Below, in pieces: positions 33,579-46,607 of a stretch of DNA of 64,000 nucleotides. The translations under genes and the position numbers were made by a program. The notes beneath the pieces were generated by a model, which was given only the letters and a program-made list of their open reading frames with translations, made no database searches and was not told the DNA's origin. Numbering within the stretch: the stretch's first letter is position 1; each line of letters starts with the position of its first letter. This DNA comes from Erythrobasidium yunnanense. Its lineage: Eukaryota; Basidiomycota; Cystobasidiomycetes; Erythrobasidiales; Erythrobasidiaceae. The stretch is from NCBI GenBank assembly GCA_001600175.1, contig BCJC01000001.1, positions 1,816,065 through 1,880,064 of the forward strand, in the 5' to 3' direction.

Positions 33579-34917
33579 ATGCACTCCCAATCGTTCATCC
33601 CCATCTTTGCAGCTGGTCTGCTTTCAGCACCATCAGTCCTCGGATTCTGCGGCAGCAGGCTGTCTCACTTCCACAAGCGTCAAGAGGGTGAAGCGATCCC
33701 TCAGCCTAAGTTTGGATACAACGAGACTGCTGGTCCTGTAGTCTGGCATTTGCTCGATCCTGCGTTCGCGACATGCGAGTCGGTGCGCTGCCTGCGCTTA
33801 CAAGTACTGTACGCAAGCTGATGGAATGTCGATATTGTAGGGGTCCAGTCAAAGCCCTATCATTGTCCAGACAGCCACTGCTGCCAGAGCGGAAGCCCGT
33901 ACGGTGGTCCTCGACATCCCCATCGCTAGAAATGTGGCCTTCGAGAATCTCGGAACGACAGGTATATCTGCGCTCTTCGCTGGCTAAACAATGCTAAACC
34001 TCCGTGTATCCAGTCGAAGTCATCGCTAGTGGTACCCTCCAGACAGCCGACACTGGAGACACCTGGAATTTGAAACAATTCCATTTCCACACGCCTTCCG
34101 AGCACCGTATCGAGCAAGTCTTCTACCTACACCTAGCTTAACTCTGCTAATATTCGTTACAGTCTCCAGCACTTCGATGCCGAGATTCACATGGTCCACG
34201 AAGCGGCAGGTAGGCTTGTTAGCCTCTTGCTTCCAACTGCATTCACTTACACGGTTATTGTACAGACGGCTCCGGCAGAATCGCCGTAGTAGCATTCATG
34301 GTCAATGTCTCGCACCGACTCAGTACGATCTTCCTGGAGGATGTACTCAAGAACATCGACGCAGTCGCTCAATTCGGACAGACTACCGAAGTAAGCGTCC
34401 GAAACAACCCGTATATGTGACTCATGCTGACAATATACAACAGATCCCCGAGCTCGACATGGGGGCCTTCGCTCGTAAAGCATCTGAAGGTGCATTCTTC
34501 ACGTACTCTGGCTCCCTCACCACTCCTCCATGCACCGAAGGCGTTACATGGTATATCTCCGAGACGCCTCTGAACCTCGATGCGCGCACCTTCCTGAACC
34601 TTCGCAAAGTCACCACCAGCAATAACCGCTTCACCCAGAACGCACCTACAAACACCAATCTACTCGAGCTCGCTAGAAGTGTCGCTCCAGCAACTGCTCC
34701 TGCGTCTGAAGCTGCTCCAGTGGTAGCTGATGAAGCTGTAAAGGCTGAACCTGTGGCTGGAGAAGCTGTAGCTATAGAGGCAGAAGTACCTCATGAGGCT
34801 CCTACAGTCAGCGATGCTGCGGTCGAAGTACTTCTGGACCAAGGTGAAGCTCCTGTACCCGGTGTCGTGGATGCCGCTGCCGTAGAAGCATCGCAGGCAG
34901 CAGTCCTAGAACAGTAG
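33579..34917 (+). CDS. Secreted alpha-type carbonic anhydrase with Ala/Val/Glu-rich tail
   Basis: Alpha carbonic anhydrases interconvert CO2 and bicarbonate with a zinc ion. The N-terminus MHSQSFIPIFAAGLLSAPSV is a signal peptide, followed by an HKRQ dibasic site. The enzyme core shows WHLLDPAFATCESGSSQSPI, the zinc ligands in LKQFHFHTPSEHR (two His) and AEIHMVHE (third His), and the late block TYSGSLTTPPCTEGVTWYIS. All are family hallmarks. Introns lie near 33780-33840, 33959-34013, 34112-34164, 34208-34265 and 34391-34442. After the core an 80-residue tail of Ala, Val, Glu and Pro repeats (APVVADEAVKAEPVAGEAVA) runs to the stop at 34917. The tail has no GPI signal. The gene converges on the DUF1996/WSC gene. 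Confidence 0.92.
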
Positions 34918-35318
34918 CTGTCGGTGGACCTTCTCTTCTACATGCTGCTGCCGCTTTGGCAGCCAAGTAGGGTTAAATCACTCAAGCGTTGTCGAGAGTA
35001 GCTAGGCTTGTGCAGATTCCGAGGGCAAATATGGACACTTTCTCCTCCTTTACCGCTGGATGAACTTTGACTTGCAGAGACACAGCATAGTATGGCTGAC
35101 TAGAGCAGCACAAGGCGAACTAACTACCCCTGAGGGAATTGACGGAACTGACTAGTGCGACCAGGCAATTAAGCCTTAACAGAGTGAAGCATACTAAAAA
35201 GATAAAAGAGAAGCTTGACTTCCCGAGTTCATAGCTCATAGCTAGTGAAAGAATGCCAAAAGATGCGCAACGCAGAAAGAATATAAGATAGATAGAGATG
35301 CAAGGGGCAGAGCTTCGT
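34918..35318. other. Convergent intergenic region
   Basis: About 400 bp with no supported gene. It holds the 3' regions of two secreted-protein genes. Confidence 0.5.
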
Positions 35319-37474
35319 TCAATGAACGAGTCTTCGGCTCTCCAAGCCTTCAGCATGTCGCTTCGAGCGCTTTGCAGCTGATGCTTTGTACAAAGTGAGC
35401 GTGCGTGAACCCCCGCAGTTCTCGGTGGCTGTTGAAATACAACGTATTAGCTTGACCCACAAAGGCATTAGGGGGAATGAACGACTCACATCTGCCCTTG
35501 CAAGGCGCATCGCATAGCCAAGGCTCGATCAGCTTGCCGGTACCGCCATTTGCGAACGAGTTGCCGCAGTAGCATTCCTGCGCGTATTCAGTAGCGGCTC
35601 TGTATGACAGCACCGTCAGCTTTGAGTAGGAACACCAAGGAAGCATGAAGCATGCGCGACGTACAGCTTGAAGCCTTTCGAAGCGCAGAACTTGCTGCAC
35701 ACTTCTCCGGTCATCGCTTTCTCATCGACCATAGAAGCGCCGGTGAGAAGACGACCACTGGAAGTTTCAGCGACGCACTACAGTGGCACGTAGTTTCAAT
35801 CAGTCATGACACCATACAAATGCGATATGCAGGGCACTTACGCCAGCTCGAGTAAAGCCAGAAGCAAGCGTAGAGTTCGGAAGGAAGATGCCTGGGTTCG
35901 TTTGCGTGCATCCACAAGTAGGTTTTGCACCCGTTCCTGTCCAGATAGGGTTATCTCCCGTCAATTTGGGGATGGGCTTGGTGACTCCGTAGTCTTCGTT
36001 GACGACTGTGCGCAGGGAAAACATCGATATTAGGTCGCTAGCGATGGTACGGGAAGAAGGAAGGTGGATTTACGTGAGTGTAGAGGTTGGCAAGCATTTG
36101 CGCGGGCTTTGTTGACGCTCTTGACTAGAGGAGGGCACTTGTCGATAGCTCCTTGCGTAGCTGGGTCGGTGCACTAGACAGGCGTCCACCCTTAGCATCT
36201 CTCACCGAAGCGCTTCTCAGACCCTAGACGTACTTGATCAATTGCTGCCTGCAGGACTTTCGTATCCCACTGGCTGATAAAGTCCGCATGGAATCCGAAA
36301 CCAGTCTGGTCTCCAAAACTAAACGTCCACCCATTCTTACGATAAGGGAAGTTTTGCACGTCAAAGACTGCTTCGATGAAAAGAGTGATGAAGCGCTTAG
36401 GATGCGAAGGGGGACATTTGCCGTGCTCGACATCTTTCAAAGGATAGCTGACGTGGCTGTTGTCGGAGCTTGAGAGGCGGACACCATCCCCTTAGTTGAT
36501 GGGTCAGTAGAAGGATGGAAGATTTGGGCAAGGGACACTCACAGCATGGTGGGAAGAGAACCTGGGCTCGCATCGAATTGGGGCAGTTTTGCGGCTGAAT
36601 AAACATACATTCAGTATGAAAAATCAAGGCAAAACTTGTAAATTCCAGACTTACGAAGAAGTCATTGCGCTGCTTCCAGTTGGGATCCCCATCGTGTCCG
36701 CCGGCAAAGTCCTGGCAGACATACGAGACTGCATTATCTGCGACATTCGAAGCATTGTATGTTCTTCTCATAGGCGAGCCGGCGATCATCTTCAGTCCAA
36801 TTGGGAAGGCTACGAGTTTCTCGCCCGTGAAGCTGGGGCGTTGTCTGGCATATTCATTAGCTTCTTTGTGCATCTTTAATGAGATATCAGTGCCGAAATC
36901 ACAGGTAGTACATGTTCGCATATGTCCGGATAGCGGAGAATGAGCCATTCGGATGCTGGAAATATAGCTGAGGATACCAGTAGCTGGAAAGGTCATCTTG
37001 TACTTCGATAGTGGTGCAGGTCGCCTTGGCTTGATGCGCCGGGTCGTAGCGGTTCCTGTTACAATCCCTCAGTCTACGAAGTCCAGGCTAGGCAACTCTA
37101 TGAAGCGTACATAGCGGTGTTGGCGCCTGAATATTGCAGCATCAGCATATTGCCTACAAAACAGAGGTCGAGGGATTGCCTACCATGGAACACATGAGCA
37201 TGAAGGCCGATCTTGCCTATACCGTAGAACCACTCAGCTTGGCTTTTGTTCCATTCGTGTCGCCAATGCTTACCTGGCGTGACGATGGGGCTGTATTCAG
37301 TTAAGAACGTACACGGACATCGTAATCAGCACCCAATACTACCCGAGTCGCGATATGAGCTTGGACTTGCTCGATACGGTTGATCATGAGTGGATCCGAG
37401 GGCATTCTCCAGAAAGCATTGGTATAGGATGCAGATGCGAAGCCCAACACGACCAGCGAGAAGGAGTTCAGCAT
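35319..37474 (-). CDS. Secreted DUF1996 plus WSC domain protein
   Basis: The start at 37474 gives MLNSFSLVVLGFASASYTNA, a signal peptide. It is followed by the DUF1996 opening FWRMPSDPLMINRIDPIVTP and a histidine-containing block LHAHVFHG. Later DUF1996 blocks are PIGLKMIAGSPMRRTYNASN, PNSMRAQVLFPPC, DNSHVSYP and CPPSHPKRFITLFIEAVFDV. A linker with GCTQTNPGIFLPN leads to a Cys-rich WSC domain (AATEYAQECYCGNSFANGG, WLCDAPCKGRCE, ENCGGSRTLTLYKAS). WSC domains bind wall carbohydrates. DUF1996 proteins are secreted and of unknown chemistry. About ten introns are inferred, and a basic tail ends at 35319. Probably a cell-wall or extracellular protein. Confidence 0.85.
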
Positions 37475-39290
37475 GATGGATTGCGCACGGACGAGGGCTT
37501 GAGGATTATGATAGGGGGTCGAGTGTTTATGCGAGAACGACGACGAAAGAGAGTGGTGGATAGGGAGAGTGAACTGCGAGCTATACAGACAGACGATTAG
37601 TAGAGAGAAGAGAAGGAGTTGGTGAGAAGGAAAGAGAGAACAAGCGAAGAAGGGCATGCCTTGCTTCGGTCAAAGCTTGTCGGAACAACGTCGACTTGAC
37701 AACCAGCCAAGGGCCGACCCGGCGTGCAGGGCTAGTCAGCTCACCAGCAATGTCAGCAGCTACTTCTATCCTATCTCTACCTTTCGTCGTTCTGTTTTGT
37801 CGAAATCATCAAACTCCGACTTGTGCCTTGGGATCCATAATGTCCAAACAACACTAACATCTGGCACCAGCTAGTCTAGGCGCCTCGTTCCTTGTCATGT
37901 ATGTGACACCATTGATATATTACCCTTAAGCTCGATGCCAGCTGTCAAGCTCGTCGATCGAAAATGTTGGCATATGGCGCCCGCTCATCTTCTTCTCACG
38001 CTCTGTATGGCTCTTCACCTGATTTCAAGCATATGCAGACTGCTTGTATATCTCGAAATAATGGCTCCTCGAGATCTGGTGGCTGGATCTACGAAACATT
38101 GAGATCTGGCAGATTGCTACCCGCTCATTACACGCTCCCATCCCTTAGTCCTCGTTCACCACAGCATATGCTTCTTCAGAAAGTCAATATGCCTCCCCTA
38201 ACCTGGCGATCAGCTGTCTCAAGATCCGCCAGCAGCCACCTGCAAAAGACAGATATTTCAGGCGGTCTTGACGAGCCATACGAGATCTGCACGATGCATC
38301 CTCATGTCTCACTCAGCAGGAAGATGCGATTATGCAGCTGTCTTCTGCTTTATAGTTCAGTCGAAGATCTGGACATTCTTCTCCCCTACTTTCCGCTGAT
38401 CCTTTCGTATGATCTTTATTTCCACTTCACTGACGCTTAGGGTACAACATCGCTATAGCCAGGGCAAAGCCTGCTTGAGGATACAATCATCCATGCGAAA
38501 CCAGTAATGCTTTATCCCACCCCGTGCGAGTGCTTCCCGCGTCATAGGTAAAATCATCAGCAGCCTACGACTCTCACTACTAACATAGGTAACGGAGCCC
38601 ATGTGACATGAGGTCTAGTGAAAGCTCTACAATCATGCTCTGCTTTGAATTACGGTCTTTCCCTACAGCCGAGAAGAAGAATGGGTTCTGACTATTTTAT
38701 CTGACCTGTCGGATACTGACACCTAATCTTACGCCTTACAGTGTGTATCTTCCGTAGACAGGCTTAGCATTGTCGCTTTGATGATTGATGACATATCCAA
38801 TTCATCTTTTGGAAGACACGATTTTTCTGAGGGACGGCACTACATCTCGATTAGAATATGCGCTTTACGAGTGTAGATACTAGATACATGAAAGACATAG
38901 GGATATGATCACAGGGCTTGCCCTCCTCCCATCTTCTTGCAGGAAGGCCCCAATTCCCTCCTTGCGGAAGAGGGAGAGAAGAGGGAGTGATATGTTGTTG
39001 CTAGAGGTGCAGTGCCTTGAATGCGTATGATGAGATGTCGATCATCGCTCTCCTTCCCTTGAGAAATCCCGCCAAGACTTGGCCAGCGCCAAGCCAACCT
39101 CCTACTCCTCCCTCCCATCCCAAGAGATTCTGCTCTTTCTCTTACGCAAACTCGAAAGAAAGCAGGCAAAGACGACGACGACGACGTCGAAGAGGAACAT
39201 CAATCAGTCAAATAAGGCTCCCTCTGCGCAAGTGCCCTGTCTTACACATTCGGCTTGCCTCCGGAAGCGACGAGGAAAGGCTCAGCAAGG
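37475..39290. other. Long divergent intergenic region upstream of RIM101
   Basis: The longest gene-poor stretch of the window, about 1.8 kb. One plus-strand ORF of 158 codons (37964-38440, starts MLAYGARSSSSHALYGSSPD) has no recognised motif and is probably fortuitous. A CGA/ACG microsatellite lies at about 39170-39190, close upstream of RIM101. Much of the region is likely RIM101 promoter and leader. Confidence 0.5.
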
Positions 39291-42200
39291 ATGGCAGCAG
39301 AAGAAGAGAAGCCTGGGCTGCAATGCCAATGGGAGGGATGCACAGACAGATTCGCAGACCCCGAAGTTCTCTTCCACCATCTCTGCGACGCTCAGTACGT
39401 TGTCTCGCCTAAGGTGCCAGGAAAGCCCGAGCTGAGATTTTATGTTGCTGCAGCGTTGGGAGGAAGAGCACAAATAATCTCAATCTAAGCTGCAAATGGA
39501 GTGGTTGCAATGTCACCTGCGCCAAACGAGATCACATCACCTCCCATATGCGAGGTCAGCATCCCCTCGTAAAGCGCCAAGACGATCCCGAAAGCTGACA
39601 AAAACCTCGTAATCTCGATACAGTGCATACTCCATTGAAACCACATGCTTGTAGTGTATGTCTCCTTCCCTCGCTTCGCCTATCTCACAAACTGCTTTGT
39701 TCTGACTTTCGGTACCCTCTCTCTCTGCAGACATGTGGCAAATCATTCAAGAGACCCCAAGACTTGAGGAAGCACGAGAAGATCCATACAGAAGAGCACC
39801 ATGTAAAGCACAAGCAGTCGAAAGCCATCACTGTCCCAAGCAATGGCAACGGACTCAATAATGGCTCACTCCGAGACGAGAAGTCACCGTCGAATGGTGT
39901 TTCACCCGGCGTGCCTGGAGCTCTGCAAGCACTCCAGCAACAGCATGCAGCAGTCAATGGACTAGGCCAGCAGCAGCCCCAGACGGCAAATGGTGGTTTC
40001 GCACCCTACGGCCTTCCATTCCCTTATGCATATGGAATGCCTACGGCCGAGCAACAAGCTGGCCTAGCAGAGCTTCTCATGCAGCAACAGCGACTCAATG
40101 CAGCTGCTGTCCAGCTCATGGGTCTTCCGCCATCAAACCTTACTTCCAACCAAGCTGCCCTTGCCGCTCAAACTATGCAGCAGCAGCAACAGCAGAACCA
40201 GCAGCAGATCCAACAGAGCCTACTCGCTGGAATGCAGTATAACCCTGCCCTGCTCTTCCAGAATATGATGCCTAGCTATGCAAACAATGCGCTCAACCAG
40301 CAGCAGACCCAGCAGCATCACCCTCAAACTCAGCCTCTACAAGCTACCCACAGCATACCGCAACCATCAGCTACCATACAGAATCTAGTCGCCAAGTCTG
40401 GGCTGTCGACACTATACCCCTCTTTAAATGGCTTGGACGGAAACGAGAATTACGCACCTTCCGCACTTCAGCAGCAGTCTTCGCACTTCAATGACCGGTC
40501 ATCGCGTGCAAGCTCTTCGACTGCTCCTTCTCCAGGCTCAAGCCATGGTCAATACCACCATCAATCCCTATCGCCCCACCCTCCTGCATACGCTCAGCCA
40601 ATGAACGGCCACTACGATGCTTCAGGCTATGGGGGACCTGTAGTAGCGGAGAAACGAAACTCTGTGCTAGGAAAGACGAAGAGGAGCTTCACGGACGAAG
40701 CAGATGCGCTTCTAGCCGATATGAAGAAGAAAAAGATGGATCTCTCAGACTCAGCTGCCTGTGCGTTCGCATACCTTTTAGCCTCTAATGATATGACACT
40801 GATTCTTATTTGTCTCGCAGTCGATCACCGCATCGATAGCTTATCCTCGTATCTGTTCGATATGGACCAGCCGCTTAGCGAGTCCTATTCTTCCATGCCC
40901 TCCGTCACCCTCGGGTCGACTCAGTCTCCATCGGAAGGCTCTACGCACTCTTCTTCTTCTCAGTACAGCCCAAGAAGCGCCTCGGGGAGCGTGCGCAGTC
41001 CTGCTGAACAGGCTCTTGAGCTCTCCAAATCCGAGATAGATGATATCAATCACCTCCTCTTCTCGTTCGGTGCTCCATACGATTCTACTACAACCCAGGA
41101 GATCAAGCCGGATTCCATCAATTGGCATCAGCCTGGAACGATGAACATCACAAGCGGACACTCGCCTTCCGATTTTGCATACGTCAACCAGAGCTACACA
41201 AGTCCGACCTCAGCTTCTACGATCGATGGCAATTCCCGTAGAGCGAGTGGAGGACAGCTCTACCCTACTCTAAACGGACTCGTCGATACGGAAGCTCAGG
41301 CTAAACCTATCAAGCCTCTACCTTCCCACAACCGCCATCACTCACAAGGCAGTGCTCAACCCTCGCGTGCTCCTTACACGCAGCCTCTCAACCTCCATCA
41401 GCAACAATCTTCTCACCAGCATCAACAGTCAAGTGCGGACAGCAATGCACTTTTCGGCAACAGCTACCCTACCTTGAGTCTTCCGAACCTTTCGATAAAT
41501 CCCCAAGCGCAATATAACCACTTCGGAGGTTCGCCTTACGACTATGTAGCTCATACGCGAGCTATCGCTACACCGCATATCGCTGCGGACTATGTGCGAG
41601 ACCCAACTATGACAAGCATACCTCTTCTATCTAGAGCGCCTCCCGCCCCTGGTCAGGCTAGGCGTCTAACTGCAGAGGATGCACGATCGCCGCCTCTTAA
41701 GCAGACATCCAGCTTGCGCTCAACAGCGACAGACAGCGAGGAGGACAGCGTCCATGGTGCTTCGCCTATACTGAGGACAGCTAGTCCAGACGCCATGTCT
41801 GAAGACTCAGAAGATCGAAGAGCCGCTAGGCAGCTTAGCGATCTCACTTTACCTCCTATCGATCGTGCAGATGCTGTACGCGGCTCAGAGTGCCATCTAC
41901 CTTCTCTTCGTTCCATCTTAGCGAGTCCCGAAGGCGCTTCTTCGGCTACCTTCCGCCCCGATGCTTCTCCTACTCTATCTACCGTATCATCCGCTTCTTC
42001 CAATATTACCCAAACTGCTCCCCACCACAAGCGTCCTACTCCCTCTCGCCGCTTCTATCCTTCCCTACACTCCCTCGATGATGTGCGCGCCGAACCATTG
42101 CGGCGTCCATCTACAGGCGAGAAGATGGATCGCATCACGCATGCCGTAGGCTCGTTCCAAATGTCAACGGACGACGATGATGGCGTGAAGAGCGAGTCGG

Positions 42201-42559
42201 ACGATGATACTAGCGAAACTGCTATCTACAAGCGGTCTAGATTACGCACGATGAGCCCAGTGCCGGTTCACGCGGACGTTGACTCCGATGTAGATGAGCT
42301 AGAGGAAGAGAATGCAACAAGTGAGCGTATGGAGAGCATCGCAGAGGACGATGAGGAGGACAGAAAACCGAATGTTGCTGCTTTACTGGCAGCAGCTGAT
42401 GCAGAACAAGCTCCTCGACCGGCTATGACGTTGGCGAACAAGCGTCTAGCTGTTATACAAGCTCTCATTGCGCGAGCCAATCAGCTCTACCGAGAACAGC
42501 TAGCGCGCAAAGTCCAGCTTCCCGCTCTTCAGCGAATCAAGGAGGAGGAGATGGACTAG
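39291..42559 (+). CDS. RIM101: pH-response zinc-finger transcription factor PacC/Rim101
   Basis: Rim101/PacC is activated by proteolysis at ESCRT-linked membranes under alkaline conditions. Three C2H2 fingers lie at the N-terminus: [40 protein letters not shown] after the conserved [11 protein letters not shown]; and [18 protein letters not shown]. The finger region is split by introns at 39393-39448 or so, 39556-39622 and 39656-39730. The long rest is disordered: Gln-rich ([19 protein letters not shown]), Ser-rich and an acidic end ([18 protein letters not shown]). Four YPxL motifs are present ([27 protein letters not shown]), the known docking motif for the Alix-like protein PalA/Rim20. The stop is at 42559. 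The start at 39291 gives [17 protein letters not shown], close to the first finger as in PacC. Confidence 0.95.
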
Positions 42560-43334
42560 ATCGGAAAGATGGGAGATAGACAGGCCTGCTTTGGAATGTA
42601 CAAATACTAGGTCTGATGTCTGTTCTTGCTAAAATAGATTGTACCGTCTTCCTTCTGAGCTTCTCTCTGCCTCATGATACTGTGTATCATGGACAATCCA
42701 GATTCAGATACTTTCGCGGCAATTCAGCTACTTGAATGCACAGCTTTCTTTGACATGACTGCGCCTGCAGTTGCGAAATGAACGTTCACTGCTTTATTGG
42801 CACTTGGGAGCTAGTCCTGGTCTAGCGTCTAATCCGGATAAATCGAAATGACGGGTTTGTATTGCATGTATGTAACGATGTTTGTGATGACTATTAGGCT
42901 GACTGCATAATCTAGAAACAAGCTATCTCGAGACTATGTACAAGCCTATCGACAAGGAATCGGTCGGAATTCAGCTAATCTTACGCGTAAGTATACGTGC
43001 CAACGGGACGGCATCTGCTTCTCTGGTTATATCGCAATTCGATCTGCTGTCGTGCTTGACGTCAGGATGGTGGTAGTCCGCCTGCATGTTAAGCCTTCCG
43101 CCAAGAGCCGTGATCCAAGACTTGCGAGAATACAGATACAGGACTGTTTAATTCATGATATGTCAGCTCGCCCCTTGCAGAAATCGATAGATAGGAATCA
43201 CGTACTGATTAAGGCATTAAACCTGTACAGATACACTTTTGAGAGTGTCTTTGATACATGTTGGGTTTGCGGTCGGCACATTGATGATCGTGGTATATGC
43301 TTTGGGTATATTTTGGCATTGGCAAGCCGTTCGT
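42560..43334. other. Convergent intergenic region
   Basis: About 775 bp between RIM101 and the kinase gene. I see no supported gene. AT content is slightly higher, as expected for 3' regions. Confidence 0.55.
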
Positions 43335-46300
43335 CTATCTGTGTTTCTTCTTGTCCTTGTTGTTCGCCAGCGCTTCCTCTGACTGAATGAGAGTATGCGT
43401 GTGGTAGTCTGCATCTGCTTCCCTCTTCTTTCTCGCTTGGAAGCCCACACAGGGCGTGATGCCCGCCAGCCACTCGTCAACCTCATCTCGATCTTCTTGG
43501 CCCTTGTCTCCGCCTCTCAGCAGTTCTGACAACGAGCATCTGAGCTTCGGATCGATAGTCATCATTCTCGTCAGACAATTTCTTGTTTCTCGTGGTAGTA
43601 ACCGGAAGATAGAGTCTGCCGCTCCTGTCTGGAACGTCTTCTGTGATGAGATGGACTCGACTGTATGTTTCGAAATGGAAGTCTTGGTGGAGATGACAGA
43701 GTCTGCCCTCCTCCTCCCTGTACCTTCTCCGGCAACTTGGGACAAACGTTTGGAAGTCCCGCTTCTGGGTGAAGCAGGAATATTGTTGTTCTGGACGCTT
43801 GCCGCTGCTAAAGTAGAGATAGTAGCATCTGAAGCGCCGGTATCTGTAGATCCAGCTGACGATCTCTTCGAAATAATCGACTTGACTTTCTCAGCGGCTA
43901 CCTCAGGCGGCAGATGCGAGACTTGGTCGAATATATCTTGGTTACCAGAGATATTGACATTGGCCATAGCGTCTGAGAAACTTCTCTCGTTTGCGGTTCC
44001 GGGCGGAGAAGTCGTTGGAGAAGCGGGTGCAGAAGGGCGTCTGTGCATGGGATCTCGCTCCGGTGCATCCTGTGTAGGCTGTGATGGTAATAGCTCTGAT
44101 AATTTCGAGTCCTCGAAAGCCATAGTCGCGGAGTGGTGGGCCGTAGGGCGCATATTGACGCCCGACCGGCTGACGGGTCTCGTAGATGGTGCACTCGTCT
44201 GTCCGCCCGTAACCCCAACTATAGCCGAGGGTGGAGATACGGCATCACCAGTTCCGTTATTCAGAGTGCCATTGCGTGATCCTCCGCTCGAGTTTGACAG
44301 CGCAGAAGGTGATTCTGTGCGGCCTAGGGGGGTGATGCTCAAGCCGTCTTTGCTAAGACCACGCTTGTGAGGTGAGTCCATCGTAGTTGGAGATGCGACG
44401 TATGCATCTGAGCCTGACCCGTCTCTCGAAGTCAGGCGGGATGAAGGATTGGTAGAATAGCCAGAGGCGGGAGGCGATGATGAAGATGAGGAAGTTGCAT
44501 CTGAACGGCTGGGCGCTTTCGTGGGAGCAGCCGCCGGAGTTTGGAGATGCTGTCGAGTGCGATCCTTATCTGAGATAGCAGCTGGAGTCTCTCCTCCATC
44601 GTCTTCGTTATCATCTTGACCAGGCTTCTCATCTAATTCAGGATGGGAAGTGACATATAATCTATAACTCGGGTCCACCTTCGTATCCGGAATCTTCCAG
44701 GGGAATCTTCGTAAGATCATGCACATAAAGATAATTGCGACGGACCACACGTCCGACAATTTCGGATCATAGTCCTTCGATGCGCTATTCAGGACCTCTG
44801 GTGCTAGATAGGGATCTGACCCTACTATTCCAGTAGCTTTGATGACTTTCTGTGTGTTTCCAGGGTATTTAAACACGATTGCCGTTCCGAAATCAATGAT
44901 CTTGACACAGCCTGTTCCGTCCATTACGCAGTTGTCGAGCTTCAAATCCCGGTGTGCTAAGCCCATCTCGTGTAAATAGTCGACACCCGAAACGATCTGC
45001 TTCCAGACGCAGAATATCTCGGGTCGTGACATTTTGCCGGACATGACGCAGCTGAAGAGATCGTATTCGGCATATTGCATCACTTCGTAGTAGTGCCCGT
45101 GGTCGCAGATGATGTCGACTGTCTCGATGATGTTGGGGTGATGGAGGGTGGATCTGGAGGGATCCATCAAGGTCAGTACAGTACAAGGATACACGTAATG
45201 ATGACGCTAGACCCACCCTATGCAGAACTCGGCAGTAACCTTCTTCTGGTATTCCTTCTCATTCTCGCCGGACCTTCTCGTTCTAAATTCTTTTACGGCA
45301 TAGACCGTCGAGTCCTTTGATCTTCTGACCAGTCTGACCGTACCTCCTGCACCACTTCCCAGCACTTTATCCCATTTCCCGTATTTCTTCTGAAGATGAG
45401 CATGGTCCTCTCCTAAGGGCGGCGAGGAGCGTCTGCTGTGATTCGAGTGGTGCGATACTGAGCGCTCGCGCTTTGCAGCAGAGGGTGGTACACTCGATGA
45501 GCTATTCGTGCCGTGATGTGTAGAAGAAGCTGATCCTGGAATACTACTGCTGAAATACCCTCCAGGAGGCAAGTTCTGCGTGTTGTAGTCTCCTCCTGCT
45601 CCAGGATGCGCAGAAGTCATTGCGAACGCTTGTCCTCCGCTTATAGAGCCTCGTGAAGCTTTTGGAGTCAGGTGGCCTGGAGTTGCGGGTACTGAATGTT
45701 CAGGCGAGTGATTGCGCGACGCAGCTTGTGATTTTCCCCATTTTGGAGCGTGTGAGAACAAGCCACCATGATGAGTACTGCCGGTGCTGCTATGTCCTTC
45801 TTTGGGTGAGGAATTCCCCGAACCGTGGTGTAGGTGGGTGTTGAGGAATCTGCGAAGATCGTGTAGAGGCCCAGTGCTGTTCTGCCTTGTTGTCTGTCGT
45901 GATGGGACGGCGGAAGATGTAGCGTGATAATTGTGCGGATCGGGGTGGTAGTGATGATCGTCGTGGTGTCTTCCTGGCGAGCCTGTTCCTCCAGCTCGAC
46001 TGGATGAAGTGGTGATGGGCGTCAAGCCTGACGGTGTGTGAGTGAACGGTGCCGCTCCTCCTGCGCCTGCCATGATCGAGGTAGCAGAAGATGATGCCGA
46101 TGATGCCGTAGGTCCTCCAACCACGGCACTCGACATCTTCCTTGTTCCGAGTCTAGGAAACACAAATTGCGGTGGAGTGTATGTACCACCTGGAGTCTGT
46201 GTCCCGCTCTTGGGCGGTAAGAAGGTATGGTAATCTTCGCCTGGGCCAAGACTTTCAGCCCCGCTGCCTGTCATTGCGGTGATGGCAGTAGTCGCAGCGG

Positions 46301-46607
46301 GAGTTTGTACGGAAGGGAAGCCATACGCTACCGAGTCTGATCTGGATGCTGCACCTCCCGGCGCAGTGCTGGGTCTGCTGCCATTACTGCCATGATGGCT
46401 GCTCAAGTTGCCGCCCAATCCGAGCTTTGACTGATGTGAACCAGCAGCTGAGCCTGGTCTTCCTGGACTCTTTGGATGTACATCAGTAGATGTCGATGCC
46501 CCTCCGACGATGCCCATATGGTGCGACTCTGCTTTGTCGAGGTCATCGCCTCCCTCGAGCGTCGGACTTGCCAGCGGGGCGGGAGCTGGCGATGTAGACT
46601 GGGACAT
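43335..46607 (-). CDS. Hal4/Hal5/Npr1-family Ser/Thr kinase
   Basis: Fungal kinases of this family regulate potassium and nutrient transporters at the plasma membrane. The first exon encodes a 400-residue Ser/Gly/His-rich region, then [31 protein letters not shown] and [15 protein letters not shown]. After one intron near 45150-45215 the kinase continues [69 protein letters not shown] and [13 protein letters not shown]. These are close to Hal4/Sat4. A Ser/Thr/Pro-rich insert of about 330 residues splits the late kinase lobe from [20 protein letters not shown] and [10 protein letters not shown]. The stop is at 43335. It is divergent from the AMPK beta gene. Confidence 0.92.

Noticed and set aside
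39165-39190. CGA/ACG microsatellite near the RIM101 start
   Set aside because: A simple short repeat; too small to suggest a function by itself.
43456-44370. Plus ORF of 304 codons
   Set aside because: Antisense to the kinase insert on the minus strand, whose frame is continuous with conserved kinase motifs.
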